Shown piece after piece: positions 8,311 through 17,248 of a stretch of 52,592 nucleotides of DNA. A model generated the notes under the pieces. It worked only from the letters and a program-made list of their open reading frames with translations. It made no database searches and was not told where the DNA came from. Position 1 is the first letter of the stretch. Every line of letters begins with the position of its first letter. Where the stretch lies: assembly GCA_949288955.1 (NCBI GenBank), contig CASEMS010000023.1, forward strand, positions 1-52,592. Direction: 5' to 3'. A program made the translations under genes and the position numbers. The DNA is from an uncultured Lentisphaeraceae bacterium. GTDB taxonomy: Bacteria; Verrucomicrobiota; Kiritimatiellia; RFP12; DVOR01.

Positions 8311-8763
8311 ATGACGGCTGATTTGACGGCTAGCCAAGAGGATTATCTGGAGGCGATCAAGGAGTTGATCGACGAGGGTGACCACGGTCACGCGCACACC
8401 AGCGACATCGCGCGCCGCCTGGGGGTGAAGATGCCTTCGGTGACGACGGCGCTGGGGGTGTTGCGGAAGGCGGGATTGCTGCATTATGACACGAGCCGCC
8501 CGGTGACGCTGACGGAGGCGGGGGAGCGCGAGGCGCTGCGGGTGATCCGGCGGCACCGCGTGCTGGCGTGGTTCTTCCAAGGGGTGTTGGGGCTGGACGA
8601 GGAGACCGCCTCGTCCACCGCCTGCCGGGTGGAGCACGTGATCGACGACCGGGTGGTGGACCGCATCGAGGCGCTGACGGAGGCCTGGGGCTCGCTGATG
8701 GCGCTGCGGGGGGGCCAGCCCACCGAACAGCCCCGGGAAGGAGGCGCAAGCCATGACGCATGA
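8311..8763 (+). CDS. DtxR/IdeR-family metal-dependent repressor
   Basis: A 150-residue regulator with an N-terminal winged helix (SQEDYLEAI, then the recognition helix near MPSVTTALGVLRKAGL) and the DtxR dimerisation/metal domain (RRHRVLAWFF ... ACRVEHVIDD). The metal-site string C-x-x-E-H matches iron-type DtxR/IdeR (Cys102, Glu105, His106) rather than MntR, which has Glu-Gly-x-Glu-His. This suggests Fe(II) sensing. No SH3-like third domain, so it is the short form. The start at 8311 follows GAAAGGAG; an in-frame ATG 33 bp upstream overlaps the promoter. Its last 11 bp overlap the kdsD start, coupling a metal repressor to a Kdo gene. Targets unknown. Confidence 0.9.
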   Translation: MTADLTASQEDYLEAIKELIDEGDHGHAHTSDIARRLGVKMPSVTTALGVLRKAGLLHYDTSRPVTLTEAGEREALRVIRRHRVLAWFFQGVLGLDEETASSTACRVEHVIDDRVVDRIEALTEAWGSLMALRGGQPTEQPREGGASHDA

Positions 8764-9736
8764 GGCAATGTTGGCGCGGGCGCATGAGACGCTCGACACG
8801 GAGATCGCGGGCCTGAGGCAGGCGGACGCGGCCATCGGGCCGGTCTTCTGCGAGATCGTCGAGGCGATGCTGGAGACGTTGGCGCGCGGCGGCAAAATCG
8901 TTGTTACAGGCATCGGCAAGAACATCCACGTGGGCGAGAAGATCGCCGCGACGATGGCGAGCACGGGGTCGACGGCGATGTTGCTGAACCCCGTCCAGGC
9001 CATGCATGGCGACCTCGGGATGGTGACGGCGGCGGACATCGTGCTGGCCATCAGCTACTCGGGCGAGTCCGACGAGGTCATCCGCCTGATCCCCTCCCTG
9101 CGGCGCATCGGCGTGAAGGTCATCGGGATGACGGGCAAGGCCGATTCCTCCCTGGCCAAGAACAGCGACTGGGTCTACCTCATCGACTGCGGGCGCGAGG
9201 CGTGCCCCTTCAACATGGCCCCCACCACCTCCACCACCGCCACCTTGGCGTTGGGCGACGCGCTGGCGATGGTGCTGCTGGAGGCGCGCGGCTTCAAGAA
9301 GGAGAACTTCGCCCTCCTGCATCCCGCCGGCGCCATCGGCCGCGCCCTCCTCTTCCGCGTGAAGGACATCATGCGCACCGGCGAGCGCCTCGTGGCGCTG
9401 CCCGAGACCGCGACGGTGCGCGACGCGGTGCTCGCCATGACCTCCGCGAAGTCCGGCTGCGCCTGCGTCACGGCGCCGGACGGCACGCTCCTGGGCATCT
9501 TTACCGACGGCGACCTGCGCCGCCTCCTCTCCGGCGAGGGCGGCGACCCGATGGCCCGCCCCATCACCGCCGTCATGGTGCGCGACCCCGTCCGCGTCTC
9601 CCTCGGCGCGTTGGCGGTGGAGGTGCTCAACATCTTCGAGCGCCACAAGGTCGACGACCTGCCGGTGGTGGATGAGGCCGGCAGGCTGGTGGGCACCATC
9701 GACATCCAGGATCTGCCGCGCATGAAGATCCTCTGA
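8753..9736 (+). CDS. kdsD: Arabinose-5-phosphate isomerase KdsD (SIS + CBS)
   Basis: A 327-residue enzyme converting ribulose 5-phosphate to arabinose 5-phosphate, the first step of Kdo synthesis for lipopolysaccharide. The SIS domain shows TGIGKNIHVGEKIAATMAS, the HGDLGMV motif with the conserved His, ISYSGESDE, and the LLHPAGAIGRALL motif with the second catalytic His. Two CBS domains fill the C-terminal third (from RVKDIMRTG to the end). Length and domain order match KdsD/GutQ. Its start overlaps the dtxR-type gene by 11 bp and has an AAGGAGG-like site inside that gene. It is followed 1 bp later by holA. Its presence supports a Kdo-containing outer membrane. Confidence 0.93.
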   Translation: MTHEAMLARAHETLDTEIAGLRQADAAIGPVFCEIVEAMLETLARGGKIVVTGIGKNIHVGEKIAATMASTGSTAMLLNPVQAMHGDLGMVTAADIVLAISYSGESDEVIRLIPSLRRIGVKVIGMTGKADSSLAKNSDWVYLIDCGREACPFNMAPTTSTTATLALGDALAMVLLEARGFKKENFALLHPAGAIGRALLFRVKDIMRTGERLVALPETATVRDAVLAMTSAKSGCACVTAPDGTLLGIFTDGDLRRLLSGEGGDPMARPITAVMVRDPVRVSLGALAVEVLNIFERHKVDDLPVVDEAGRLVGTIDIQDLPRMKIL

Positions 9737-9737
9737 G

Positions 9738-10805
9738 ATGCTCCATCTCTTCGTCGGCACCGATGACTATCTGAAGAGCGAGGGCGCCAAGCGCGTCATC
9801 GACGCGCTCGTGCCGCCCGCCGACCGGGACTTCGGCCTGGAGATCGTGGACGGCGCGTGCGACCGCGCGGACGACGCGTTGGCGGCGATCGCGCGGACGG
9901 AGGAGGCGGCGCGCACGCCCAGCTTCCTCGGCGGCGCCAAGGTGGCCTGGCTGCGCGAGGCCACCTTCCTCCCCGGCGCGAAGGGCCGCGCCGCCGAGGC
10001 CCAGGCCGTGCGCGAGGCCGCCGCGGCCTTCGTCGAGCGCCTCGCCGCCGACCCCCTCCCCGAGGGGCACCACCTCATCGTGACCACCGCCACCTGCCCC
10101 AAGAACACCAAGCTCCGCAAGCTGGCCGAGCAATCGGGCGAGGTGCGCGAATGCGGCGCCCCCGTGCGCCTGTGGGACGCGGAGAAGGTGGCCCAGGAGC
10201 GCCTGGCCGACCAACTGCCCGCCAGCGGCCTGCGCATGGCCCCGCCCGTCCGCGCCGCCTTCGCCAAGCGCGTCGGCCCCGACACGCGCACCATCGTCTC
10301 GGAGCTCCGCAAGCTGCGCGACTACATCGGCAAGGAGGGCGCGGAGGTGGCACTGCGCGACGTCGAGGCCGTGACCTCCTCCTCCGTGGGCACCGAGCCC
10401 TTCGCCTTGGCGGAGGCAATCCTCGCCCGCTCGCCCCTGGCCGTGGCCCGCGCCGTGGCCCTGCTGCGGGCCGACAAGAACGCCGCCTTCGCCGCCGCCG
10501 CCGTGCTGCTCAACACCCTCAACGACCTCTGCGCCATCCGCGACGCGCTCGACCGCGGCTGGCTGGCCGGGAACCGTTGGGAGATTCCCGCCGAGCGCCT
10601 CCCCGCGCGTCTGGCGCGGCTGAACGGATGGTCGCTCGGCAAGCAGGTGGAGGCGGCCAAACGCTACACGCTCAACGAACTGCGGGCGGGGCGGCACTAC
10701 GCGGTGGGGATGCGCTTCAAGTTGGTGGATGCGACGGCGCAGGATCCGTGGGCGATCATCGAGCCCACGGCCCTGCGGGTGGTGATGCGCCGGGTGCGCC
10801 AATGA
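9738..10805 (+). CDS. holA: DNA polymerase III subunit delta
   Basis: A 355-residue clamp-loader subunit that opens the beta clamp. The N-terminus has the typical start MLHLFVGTDDYLKSEGAKRV (fold I of HolA), the FLGGAKVAWLREATFL segment and ATCPKNTKLRKLAE. Next come the helical domain with AKRVGPDTRTIVSELRKLRDYIG and the C-terminal collar domain (LAEAILARSPLAVARAVALL ... GMRFKLVDA). The ATG follows the kdsD stop by 1 bp. The stop overlaps the scpB start (ATGA). Low primary conservation is normal for HolA; length and motif order are right. Confidence 0.88.
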   Translation: MLHLFVGTDDYLKSEGAKRVIDALVPPADRDFGLEIVDGACDRADDALAAIARTEEAARTPSFLGGAKVAWLREATFLPGAKGRAAEAQAVREAAAAFVERLAADPLPEGHHLIVTTATCPKNTKLRKLAEQSGEVRECGAPVRLWDAEKVAQERLADQLPASGLRMAPPVRAAFAKRVGPDTRTIVSELRKLRDYIGKEGAEVALRDVEAVTSSSVGTEPFALAEAILARSPLAVARAVALLRADKNAAFAAAAVLLNTLNDLCAIRDALDRGWLAGNRWEIPAERLPARLARLNGWSLGKQVEAAKRYTLNELRAGRHYAVGMRFKLVDATAQDPWAIIEPTALRVVMRRVRQ

Positions 10806-11386
10806 ACGGGGACGCCGCGCCGCCGCCCAAGAGCCTTCAGTCGGTCATCGGGGCGATGCTCTTCGCCGCCGAGGCTCCCCTCTCGCCCGAGGAACTGCGC
10901 GGCGCCCTGCGCGCCGCCGCCCAAGGCGCCGCCCCCGGCTCCTCCGAGGCCGCCTTCGCCGAGGCCACGCCCCGGGAGATCCGCGCCTATCTGGAGGACA
11001 TCGCGGCCACCCTCGGCCGAGGGGATCTGGGGCTGCGCCTCTGCGAGGAGGGGGGGCGCTTCGCCTTCCGCACCGCACCCGAGGCCGGGCCGTGGGTACG
11101 CGCCCTCACCAAGGCCCCGCAGCCCCAGCGGCTGTCGCGGGCCACGCTGGAGACGTTGGCGGTCATCGCCTACCGCCAGCCCATCAGCCGCGCCGAGATC
11201 GAAAGCGTGCGCGGCGTCTCGGTCGACCACACCGTGCGCGCCCTGCTGGAGCAGGGGCTGATCCGCGCGGTGGGCCGCAGCGAGCTGCCCGGGCGCCCCT
11301 TCCTCTATGGCACCACGGCGACCTTCCTGGAGCACTTCGGGTTGCGTTCGTTGGCGGATCTGGAGCCCCCGCCGGAGGAGCCGTGA
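10802..11386 (+). CDS. scpB: Segregation and condensation protein B
   Basis: A 194-residue kleisin-interacting subunit of the SMC-ScpA-ScpB condensin complex. It has the two winged-helix layout. The N-terminal part begins SLQSVIGAMLFAAEAPLSPEEL; the C-terminal part contains LSRATLETLAVIAYRQPISRAEIESVRGV and ends with LPGRPFLYGTTATFLEHFGL, which is highly characteristic of ScpB. The start ATG overlaps the holA stop by 4 bp; the longer open frame in this phase is a shadow of holA. The gene ends overlapping hemW. ScpA and SMC are not in the window, which is unusual only in that scpA often precedes scpB. Confidence 0.93.
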   Translation: MNGDAAPPPKSLQSVIGAMLFAAEAPLSPEELRGALRAAAQGAAPGSSEAAFAEATPREIRAYLEDIAATLGRGDLGLRLCEEGGRFAFRTAPEAGPWVRALTKAPQPQRLSRATLETLAVIAYRQPISRAEIESVRGVSVDHTVRALLEQGLIRAVGRSELPGRPFLYGTTATFLEHFGLRSLADLEPPPEEP

Positions 11387-12426
11387 GGCACCTCTATCTG
11401 CATGTGCCCTTCTGCTCGGGGCGATGCGCCTATTGCGCCTTCGTCTCCGGCCCGCCGGGAGACCCGGAGGCCTACGTGGCAGGCCTGCTCCGCGAGGCGG
11501 AGGCGCGCGGGGTGGGGGCGATCGGCCCCTTGGAGACGCTCTACTGCGGGGGCGGCACGCCCGCGCTCTTGGGCGAGGCCGGGTTCCGCCGCTTGGCCGG
11601 GAGCGGGCTCTTTGCCTTGGCGCCGGGGGCGGAGTGGACGGTGGAGCTGCACCCGGCGGCGACGACGCGGCCGCTCGTGGGGGCCTTGGCCGAGCTGGGT
11701 GTCACGCGGCTGAGCCTGGGCGTGCAGAGCTTCGACGACGCGACGTTGGCGCGGTGCGCCCGCCGCCATACCGTCCGCCAAGCCTTGGAGGCCATCGAGA
11801 CGGCGCGGGCCGCGGTGCCGGACACGGGGATTGACCTGATCGCGGGCTTGCCGGGGGTCTCGCCCGCGGAGTGGACGCGCACGTTGCGCCGTGCCGCCGG
11901 GCTGGGCCTGCCGCACGTCTCGGTCTACGCCCTCTCCGTCGAGCCGGGAAGCGCGTGGGGGCGTGCGGGCCTCCCGCTGCCCGACCCTGACGCGCTCTGC
12001 GACGCGATCGCCGAGGCGGCGGAGACGTTGGGGGCGGTGGGCCTGCGGCGTTACGAGACCTCCAACTACGCGCTGCCGGGCCGGGCGTGCCGCCACAACC
12101 TGAACACCTGGCGCGGCGGCGATTATCTGGGGCTCGGGCGCGGGGCGGCGAGTCGCCTGGGCCGCCTGCGCCGCGCGGGGGATGGCGCGGAGGAGACGCT
12201 GTCGGAGGAGGAGGACGCCTTGGAGCGCACGCTGACGGCGCTCCGGCTGGCGGAGGGGTTCGACCCCGAGGCCGCCGTGGCGCGCTTCCCCGTGTTGGCG
12301 CCGCGCCTGCCGCGTTGGCGGCGGCTGTTGGCGGGCTTCCGCGCGGAGGGCCTCCTGGATGCCCGGAACGCGCCGACCGCCCGGGGGCAGGAGGTGGCGG
12401 ACGCCTTGGCGCGCGCCCTGTTGTGA
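11383..12426 (+). CDS. hemW: Radical SAM heme chaperone HemW-like protein
   Basis: A 347-residue protein starting at a GTG that overlaps the scpB stop (GTGA). The N-terminus LYLHVPFC starts the radical-SAM cluster motif CxxxCxxC (Cys 11, 15 and 18, in CSGRCAYC). ETLYCGGGTP, LSLGVQSFDD and GIDLIAGLPG follow, with RYETSNYAL near the C-terminus. These define the HemW/HemN-like family. HemW delivers heme; it is not the coproporphyrinogen dehydrogenase. It is divergent in places: the usual DF after the third Cys is AF, and EANPxT is ELHPAAT. The C-terminal domain is short but complete. Confidence 0.88.
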   Translation: MRHLYLHVPFCSGRCAYCAFVSGPPGDPEAYVAGLLREAEARGVGAIGPLETLYCGGGTPALLGEAGFRRLAGSGLFALAPGAEWTVELHPAATTRPLVGALAELGVTRLSLGVQSFDDATLARCARRHTVRQALEAIETARAAVPDTGIDLIAGLPGVSPAEWTRTLRRAAGLGLPHVSVYALSVEPGSAWGRAGLPLPDPDALCDAIAEAAETLGAVGLRRYETSNYALPGRACRHNLNTWRGGDYLGLGRGAASRLGRLRRAGDGAEETLSEEEDALERTLTALRLAEGFDPEAAVARFPVLAPRLPRWRRLLAGFRAEGLLDARNAPTARGQEVADALARALL

Positions 12427-12432
12427 TATACT
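12427..12432 (+). promoter_or_regulatory. -10 element directly before the M23 peptidase
   Basis: TATACT lies in TTGTGATATACT, 7 nt before the ATG, which would give a leaderless or nearly leaderless transcript. TTGGCG (12406-12411) is a possible -35 with a short 15-bp spacer. Adjacent AAGGAAG is too close to the ATG for a normal ribosome-binding site. Confidence 0.4.
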
Positions 12433-12439
12433 AAGGAAG

Positions 12440-13438
12440 ATGACAAGGCGGCGGACATTCCTGACACTCCTGGGCGGCGCGGCGCTGTGCCGCCCCGCTT
12501 GGGGGGCGTCGCGGGGGGAGGGCATCGTCCTCTCGCCGCCGACGGCGGGCCAGCCGGTCTTGGATGGCTCCGTGCGCAAGGGGGTCTTCATGGACACGGG
12601 CACAGGCCGCCCCGAAAGCGGAATGTTCGGCAACGTGCGCAGGTTCGCCGACGGCTCGCCGCGCTTCCATGAGGGCATCGACATCGCCCCCGCCCAGCCG
12701 TGGCGGCGCGACGAGGCCCCCACGGACGTGGTGCGCGCCGCCGCCGAGGGCACCGTGGCCTATGTGAACCGCCAGGCGCGCAACCCCTCGCTCTACGGCA
12801 ATTACGCGGTGCTGACGCACGCCGTGCCGGGCTTCGGCGTGGCCTACACGCTCTACGCGCACCTGCGGGCCTTCGCGGAGGGCCTCCGCGCGGGGTGCCG
12901 CGTGGCCGCGGGGACGCCGCTCGGGGTCATGGGCCACACGCCCGATTTCCCCCTTGCGCGGGCGCACCTGCACTTCGAGATCGGGTTGGTGATGAACGTC
13001 CACTATCCGCTCATCGACCCGCAGCACGGCATTTGGAACGGCGCCAACCTCTATGGCGTGGACCCTTGCGACGCCTTCCGCGAGCAACGGGCGCGCGGGC
13101 GCTTCGACATCGCCGCCTACGTCCGTTCCCGCCCGGTGGCCTATGCGTGCGCGGTGGGGGCGCGGGACTTGGACTTCTTCCGCCGCTACCCTTCGTTGTG
13201 GCATGGGGCGGCCGGGGGCGCGGGGGCGGCCTGGGTGGCCTTCTCGCGCGAGGGCATCCCCGTGTTGGGGCGTCCGCTCGGCGCGGGGGAGGCGCCGCCG
13301 CCGGCCATCGACCGCGCGGAGCTTGCCAAGGGGCGCGACTGGTCCGCCCCCGAACGGCGCGAACTGTTGCTTGACAACCTCTTGGTCTCGCCCACGCGGC
13401 CGCCGAAGCGGCCCATCAAGGCGGGCGAGGTGGGATAA
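12440..13438 (+). CDS. Exported M23-family (LytM-like) metallopeptidase
   Basis: A 332-residue protein with a Tat/Sec-like signal (MTRRRTFLTLLGGAAL, cleavage near residue 23). The M23 zinc-site residues are visible: HxxxD in RFHEGID (His77, Asp81), YAHL (His141) and HLHFE (His176, His178). M23 peptidases cut peptidoglycan cross-bridges or act in cell-wall regulation. The C-terminal 130 residues (after NGANLYGVDPCD) are not part of the core and I do not recognise them. I start it at 12440 because the signal peptide begins there; the start has almost no leader. Neighbouring genes give no specific partner. Confidence 0.85.
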   Translation: MTRRRTFLTLLGGAALCRPAWGASRGEGIVLSPPTAGQPVLDGSVRKGVFMDTGTGRPESGMFGNVRRFADGSPRFHEGIDIAPAQPWRRDEAPTDVVRAAAEGTVAYVNRQARNPSLYGNYAVLTHAVPGFGVAYTLYAHLRAFAEGLRAGCRVAAGTPLGVMGHTPDFPLARAHLHFEIGLVMNVHYPLIDPQHGIWNGANLYGVDPCDAFREQRARGRFDIAAYVRSRPVAYACAVGARDLDFFRRYPSLWHGAAGGAGAAWVAFSREGIPVLGRPLGAGEAPPPAIDRAELAKGRDWSAPERRELLLDNLLVSPTRPPKRPIKAGEVG

Positions 13439-13449
13439 GGAGGCACCCG

Positions 13450-14487
13450 ATGCGTATCCTGTTGGTGGACAATCTGCTCATCCGCCGCTACGGCAAACTG
13501 CGCATGGGGCCGGGGCGCGCCTTGGCGTGCGGGGCCATCCGCGGGAACCACCGCCTCTGCGAGTTCTCCGACCGCGACCTGGCGCGTTACATGGGGCTGG
13601 GCTGCCGTTGGTTGGGCGAGCGGCTGGTGAACAGGGCCTTGCTCGCGACCGCCCGGAACTTCCGCCCCGACGCCATCCTCCTCGGCCACTGCGACTTCAT
13701 CCGCAACGCGACGCTCGACGCCATCCGCGCCGCCGTCCCCGGCGTGCGCATCGCCCATTTCAACGTCGACCCGCTCTGCGACCCGCACCCGCAGGGGCAG
13801 ATGCGCGAGCGGATGGCCAGCTGCGACGCGCTCTTCGCCACCACCGCCGGGGAGCGGTGGCTCCGCCCCTACGTCACCGGCCGCAACGTCGTCGCCTACA
13901 TGCCCAACCCCTCCGACCCCGCGCTGGAGACGCTCGACAACAGCCTCCGCCCGGCGGACGACTTCGCGTGCGACCTCTTTTACGCCGGCCAACCGCGTCA
14001 GGGCGACCCGCGCCTGGCCTTCGTTGAGCGGCTCCGCGCCGCCCTGCGCGGCAAGCCGCTTCGTTTCGAGTTGGTGGGGATGGGCGGGCGCCCCGCCGTT
14101 GTGGGCGGCGCCGCCTACGACGACCTCCTCGCCGGCGCCAAGATGGGGCTCAACATCAACCGCTACTTCGGCATGAAGTGGTATTCCTCCGACCGCATCG
14201 CCCACCTCATGGGCTCGGGGATCCTCACCGCCGTCTATGACGGCGACGAGATGCAGCGCTTCCTCTCCGACAAGGAGGCCCTTTTCTTCCACGACGTGGA
14301 CGACTTGGTCGACCGCCTGCTCTGGTTCCAGTCGCACGATGACGCGCGCCGGGCCGTCGCCGCCGCCGGGCGCGCCGCCTACCACGCCCGCTTCGGGGGC
14401 GAGCGCGTCCTCCGCTTCATGCTTGAGACCCTCTTCCGCAGGCCGCTCTCCCAGGCCTACGAGTGGGCCGAGGAGACCTACGCATGA
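13450..14487 (+). CDS. Glycosyltransferase, CgeB/GT1-like
   Basis: A 345-residue protein preceded by a strong AAGGAGG site. It begins with a Rossmann-like strand (MRILLVDNLLI). Visible are HFNVDPLCDPH, MPNPSDPALE and a C-terminal half resembling the spore-maturation CgeB family: DLFYAGQPR, GLNINRYFGMKWYSSDRIAHLMGSG, then KEALFFHDVDDLVDRLLWF. Members are GT-B-fold glycosyltransferases acting on surface or lipid-linked glycans. No signal peptide or membrane segment, so probably cytoplasmic. Its stop overlaps the hslO start (ATGA). Donor and acceptor cannot be told from sequence. Confidence 0.75.
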   Translation: MRILLVDNLLIRRYGKLRMGPGRALACGAIRGNHRLCEFSDRDLARYMGLGCRWLGERLVNRALLATARNFRPDAILLGHCDFIRNATLDAIRAAVPGVRIAHFNVDPLCDPHPQGQMRERMASCDALFATTAGERWLRPYVTGRNVVAYMPNPSDPALETLDNSLRPADDFACDLFYAGQPRQGDPRLAFVERLRAALRGKPLRFELVGMGGRPAVVGGAAYDDLLAGAKMGLNINRYFGMKWYSSDRIAHLMGSGILTAVYDGDEMQRFLSDKEALFFHDVDDLVDRLLWFQSHDDARRAVAAAGRAAYHARFGGERVLRFMLETLFRRPLSQAYEWAEETYA

Positions 14488-15374
14488 TCCTGCAATCCCT
14501 CGACCGGATCGTCCAGGCCGAGTGCCCGGGGGCGCACGTCGCCCTCACCCTCGCCAACGTCACCGACACCGCCCGCGCCTTGGAGCGCAACCATCTCTGC
14601 GGCCCGATCGCAGGTCTTGTCCTGGCCGACTTCGTGGGCGGCGCGGCGCTCTTGGGCACGCTTCTGGAGGCGCCCGGGCAGACTGTCGTGCTCCGTGCGC
14701 GCCTCCCCGGCGGCGCGCTGGGCGGCGCGCTCCTGGAGTGCGCCTATGGCTATGCCATCCGCGGCTACACCTTCCGAAAGGTGTTGCCTGACCTTGACGA
14801 CTCCGAGGCCCCCGACGAGACGCTTTTCGACCGCGCCATCGGCCGCTCCGCCCATTGCTCGCTCGTCCGCTCCTGGCCGGGGGGACGCCATGAGGAGAGC
14901 GTCTTCGATGTGGCCTTCCCCGACCGCCTCACGGTAACGGACATCGTGGAGCAGTGCTTCTGCGAGTCCCTTGGCCGCACCGCGCTCGTCCAGCTCGCCG
15001 CCGCCAGCAAGGTCGGCTACGTCGAGTGCGCGCACGCCTTGCTCTGCGAGTTCTCGCCCGAGGCCTCCGACGCCACCTACGACCGCGTCGGCGGCCGCTT
15101 CGACGACGGCTCCGTGCAGGATTTGCTCGACTCTGGCGCCGACCTTGGCGCGCTGGCCGCCCATCTGGGGTTGGGCGCGCCCACGATCCTGCGCACCTCC
15201 CCCGTCCGCTTCGCCTGCGGGTGCGACGCCCAGAAGGTGCTGCGGATGCTCCGCGCGCTTCCCCTCGCCGAGCGTCAGGCCATGGCCGCGGAGGGCAAGG
15301 CCGTCGACATCTTCTGCCATATGTGCGGCAAGTGCTACACCCTCACCCCACAGCAACTCCGAGGCCTCCTGTGA
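14484..15374 (+). CDS. hslO: Redox-regulated chaperone Hsp33
   Basis: A 296-residue holdase activated by oxidation and unfolding. The C-terminal zinc centre is intact: CGC (CxC) then CHMCGKCY (CxxC), separated by about 37 residues, as in Hsp33. The N-terminal core has ALTLANVTDTARALERNH and the linker region precedes FACGCDAQKVLRML. The ATG at 14484 overlaps the previous stop; a start 21 bp upstream adds residues unlike the family. The gene ends overlapping a GTG start for pdxB. The N-terminal domain is divergent, but the zinc motif and length make the call firm. Confidence 0.88.
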   Translation: MILQSLDRIVQAECPGAHVALTLANVTDTARALERNHLCGPIAGLVLADFVGGAALLGTLLEAPGQTVVLRARLPGGALGGALLECAYGYAIRGYTFRKVLPDLDDSEAPDETLFDRAIGRSAHCSLVRSWPGGRHEESVFDVAFPDRLTVTDIVEQCFCESLGRTALVQLAAASKVGYVECAHALLCEFSPEASDATYDRVGGRFDDGSVQDLLDSGADLGALAAHLGLGAPTILRTSPVRFACGCDAQKVLRMLRALPLAERQAMAAEGKAVDIFCHMCGKCYTLTPQQLRGLL

Positions 15375-16546
15375 GCAAACCCTTCTCCATCCTTTACGAC
15401 CGCAACCTCGCCCTCGGCCCCAAGCTTTTTCCCCGCCTTGGCCGTGCCCGCGCCATCGATGGCCGCGCCCTCACCCATGCCGACCTGGCGGATTGCGACC
15501 TCCTCTTCGTCCGCTCCACCTGCCGCCTCAACGCCGCGTTGCTCGAAGGCACGCCTGTGCGCTTCGTCGGCAGCGGCGTCGCCGGCACCGACCACATCGA
15601 CTTCCCCGCCCTCCGTGCCCTTGGCGTCGAGGTCGCCACCTCCCCCGGCTGCAACGCCGAGAGCGTCGCGGATTACGTCGTCGCCGCCTTGCTTGCCATC
15701 GGCGAGCGGCAGGGGCGCGACTGGGCCGGCGCCACCCTCGGCGTCGTCGGTGTCGGCCATGTCGGCTCCATCGTCAGGCGTTTCGCCGAGGAGGCCCTCG
15801 GCATGAGGACGCTCTGCTGCGACCCGCCCCGCAAGGACGACGGCGACTTCCGCGCCCGGGACTTCGTCCCCATCGAGGATCTCCTCCCGCAGGCCGACGT
15901 CGTTACCCTTCATGTCCCCCTCAACGAGGCAGGCCCTTACCGCACGCGCGGCCTCTTCGCCGGCCCCCTCGCCCGCCGCGTCAAGCCCGGCGCCGTCCTC
16001 CTCAACTTCGCCCGCGGCCCTGTCTGCGACGACGCCCTCCTTGCCACGATGCTTGAGGCCGGCCTGCTCTCCGACGCCGCCATCGATTGTTGGGAGGGCG
16101 AGCCCGATTATCCCCCCGCCCTTGCCCGTCTCGCCGCACTCGCCACCCCCCACGTCGCCGGGCACGCCTTCGAGGGCCGCGCCAACGGCACCCTCGCCGT
16201 CTACCGCGCCGCCTGCGCGTTCCTGGGGGTCGAGCCTGGTCCCTCCCCCCGCCTCCCCCCCGCCCCGACGCGCGCCCTCGACCTCGACTGCGCTCCTCTC
16301 ACCGACGCGCCGGCCCTCCGCGCCGCCGTCCGCGCCGCCTGCGACATAGAGGCCGACACCGCCCGTTTCCGCGCCGCCTATTCCGACGACCCCGCCACCC
16401 GCCGCGCCCGCTTCGATGCCCTCCGCAAGGACTACCCCCTCCGCCGCCTCTTCCCCGCCACCAAACTCCGCCTTCGGCACGCCACCCCCGCCCTTGCCGC
16501 CAAGTTCCGCGCGCTCGGCTTCCCTGTTACGTGCGCCCGCCGCTGA
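15371..16546 (+). CDS. pdxB: Erythronate-4-phosphate dehydrogenase
   Basis: A 391-residue NAD-dependent D-2-hydroxyacid dehydrogenase of the DXP-dependent pyridoxal-phosphate pathway. Family signs: SILYDRNLALGPKLF at the start, VGSGVAGTDHIDF, SPGCNAESVADYV (PdxB hallmark), the NAD loop GVVGVGHVGS, catalytic Arg in LNFARGP, Glu in CWEGEPDYP, and His in PHVAGHAFEG. A C-terminal extension of about 110 residues fits the PdxB dimerisation domain. Start is a GTG overlapping hslO (GTGA). dxs, which makes the other precursor of the pathway, lies in the same window at 41829. Confidence 0.92.
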   Translation: MSKPFSILYDRNLALGPKLFPRLGRARAIDGRALTHADLADCDLLFVRSTCRLNAALLEGTPVRFVGSGVAGTDHIDFPALRALGVEVATSPGCNAESVADYVVAALLAIGERQGRDWAGATLGVVGVGHVGSIVRRFAEEALGMRTLCCDPPRKDDGDFRARDFVPIEDLLPQADVVTLHVPLNEAGPYRTRGLFAGPLARRVKPGAVLLNFARGPVCDDALLATMLEAGLLSDAAIDCWEGEPDYPPALARLAALATPHVAGHAFEGRANGTLAVYRAACAFLGVEPGPSPRLPPAPTRALDLDCAPLTDAPALRAAVRAACDIEADTARFRAAYSDDPATRRARFDALRKDYPLRRLFPATKLRLRHATPALAAKFRALGFPVTCARR

Positions 16547-16567
16547 TATGTTAGAATAAGGGGCATT

Positions 16568-17239
16568 ATGACCAAACGCATCGGCATCATCGGCTCCGGC
16601 AGGTTCGGCGAGGCGCTTGTGCAGGCGCTTGCCGCGCAGGGCGCGGAGGTCGTGCTCATGGACACCGACCGCCGCAAGATCCAGGAACTCTCGGAATACG
16701 TCACCAAGGCCATCGAGGGCGACGCCACCAACATCCACGCCCTCGAGGAGGCCGGCTTCGCCCTCTGCGACACGGTCGTCGTCGCCATCGGCGAGAACGT
16801 CGAGGGCTCCATCATGGCCACCGTCAACTGCAAGGATCTCGGCGTCCGCACCGTCGTCGCCAAGGCCTCCACCGATGCCCATGGCCGCGTCCTCCGCCGT
16901 GTCGGTGCCGATGTCGTCATCTTCCCCAACCGTGACCGCGCCCAACGCCTCGCCCGCAGCCTGCTCACCGTCAGTCAGGTCGACCTCTTCGAGATCGCCG
17001 ACGGCCTTTGCGCCGCCGAGATCCCCGCACCCGAGGCCTTGGCCGACAAGACCCTCGCCGAGGCCGACGTCCGCAAGGCCTATGACATCACCGTGCTCGC
17101 CATCCGCCGCCTTGACGACGCCGACCCCGCCGCCCCCCGCCGTCTGCTCATCCCCCACGCCGACACGCCCATCCGCGTCGACGACCACCTCCTCGTCTGC
17201 GGCGCCTCCGACAAGATCGACGCCTTCGCCCAAGCCTAA
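16568..17239 (+). CDS. TrkA/KtrA-type RCK potassium-uptake regulator
   Basis: A 223-residue protein with an RCK_N Rossmann domain (GSGRFGEALVQAL, VLMDTDRRKIQEL, EGDATNIHALEEAGF, VVVAIGENVEGSI, VAKASTDAHGRVLRRVGADVVIFPNRD) followed by a TrkA_C domain (from about residue 140). It binds nucleotide and gates a KtrB/TrkH potassium channel at the inner membrane. The length suits KtrA rather than the doubled TrkA. The channel subunit is not next to it. AAGGGG lies 4 nt before the ATG, and TATGTT/TAGAAT at 16547-16557 could supply its own promoter. argA follows after 9 bp. Confidence 0.9.
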   Translation: MTKRIGIIGSGRFGEALVQALAAQGAEVVLMDTDRRKIQELSEYVTKAIEGDATNIHALEEAGFALCDTVVVAIGENVEGSIMATVNCKDLGVRTVVAKASTDAHGRVLRRVGADVVIFPNRDRAQRLARSLLTVSQVDLFEIADGLCAAEIPAPEALADKTLAEADVRKAYDITVLAIRRLDDADPAAPRRLLIPHADTPIRVDDHLLVCGASDKIDAFAQA

Positions 17240-17248
17240 GGAGCCGCC

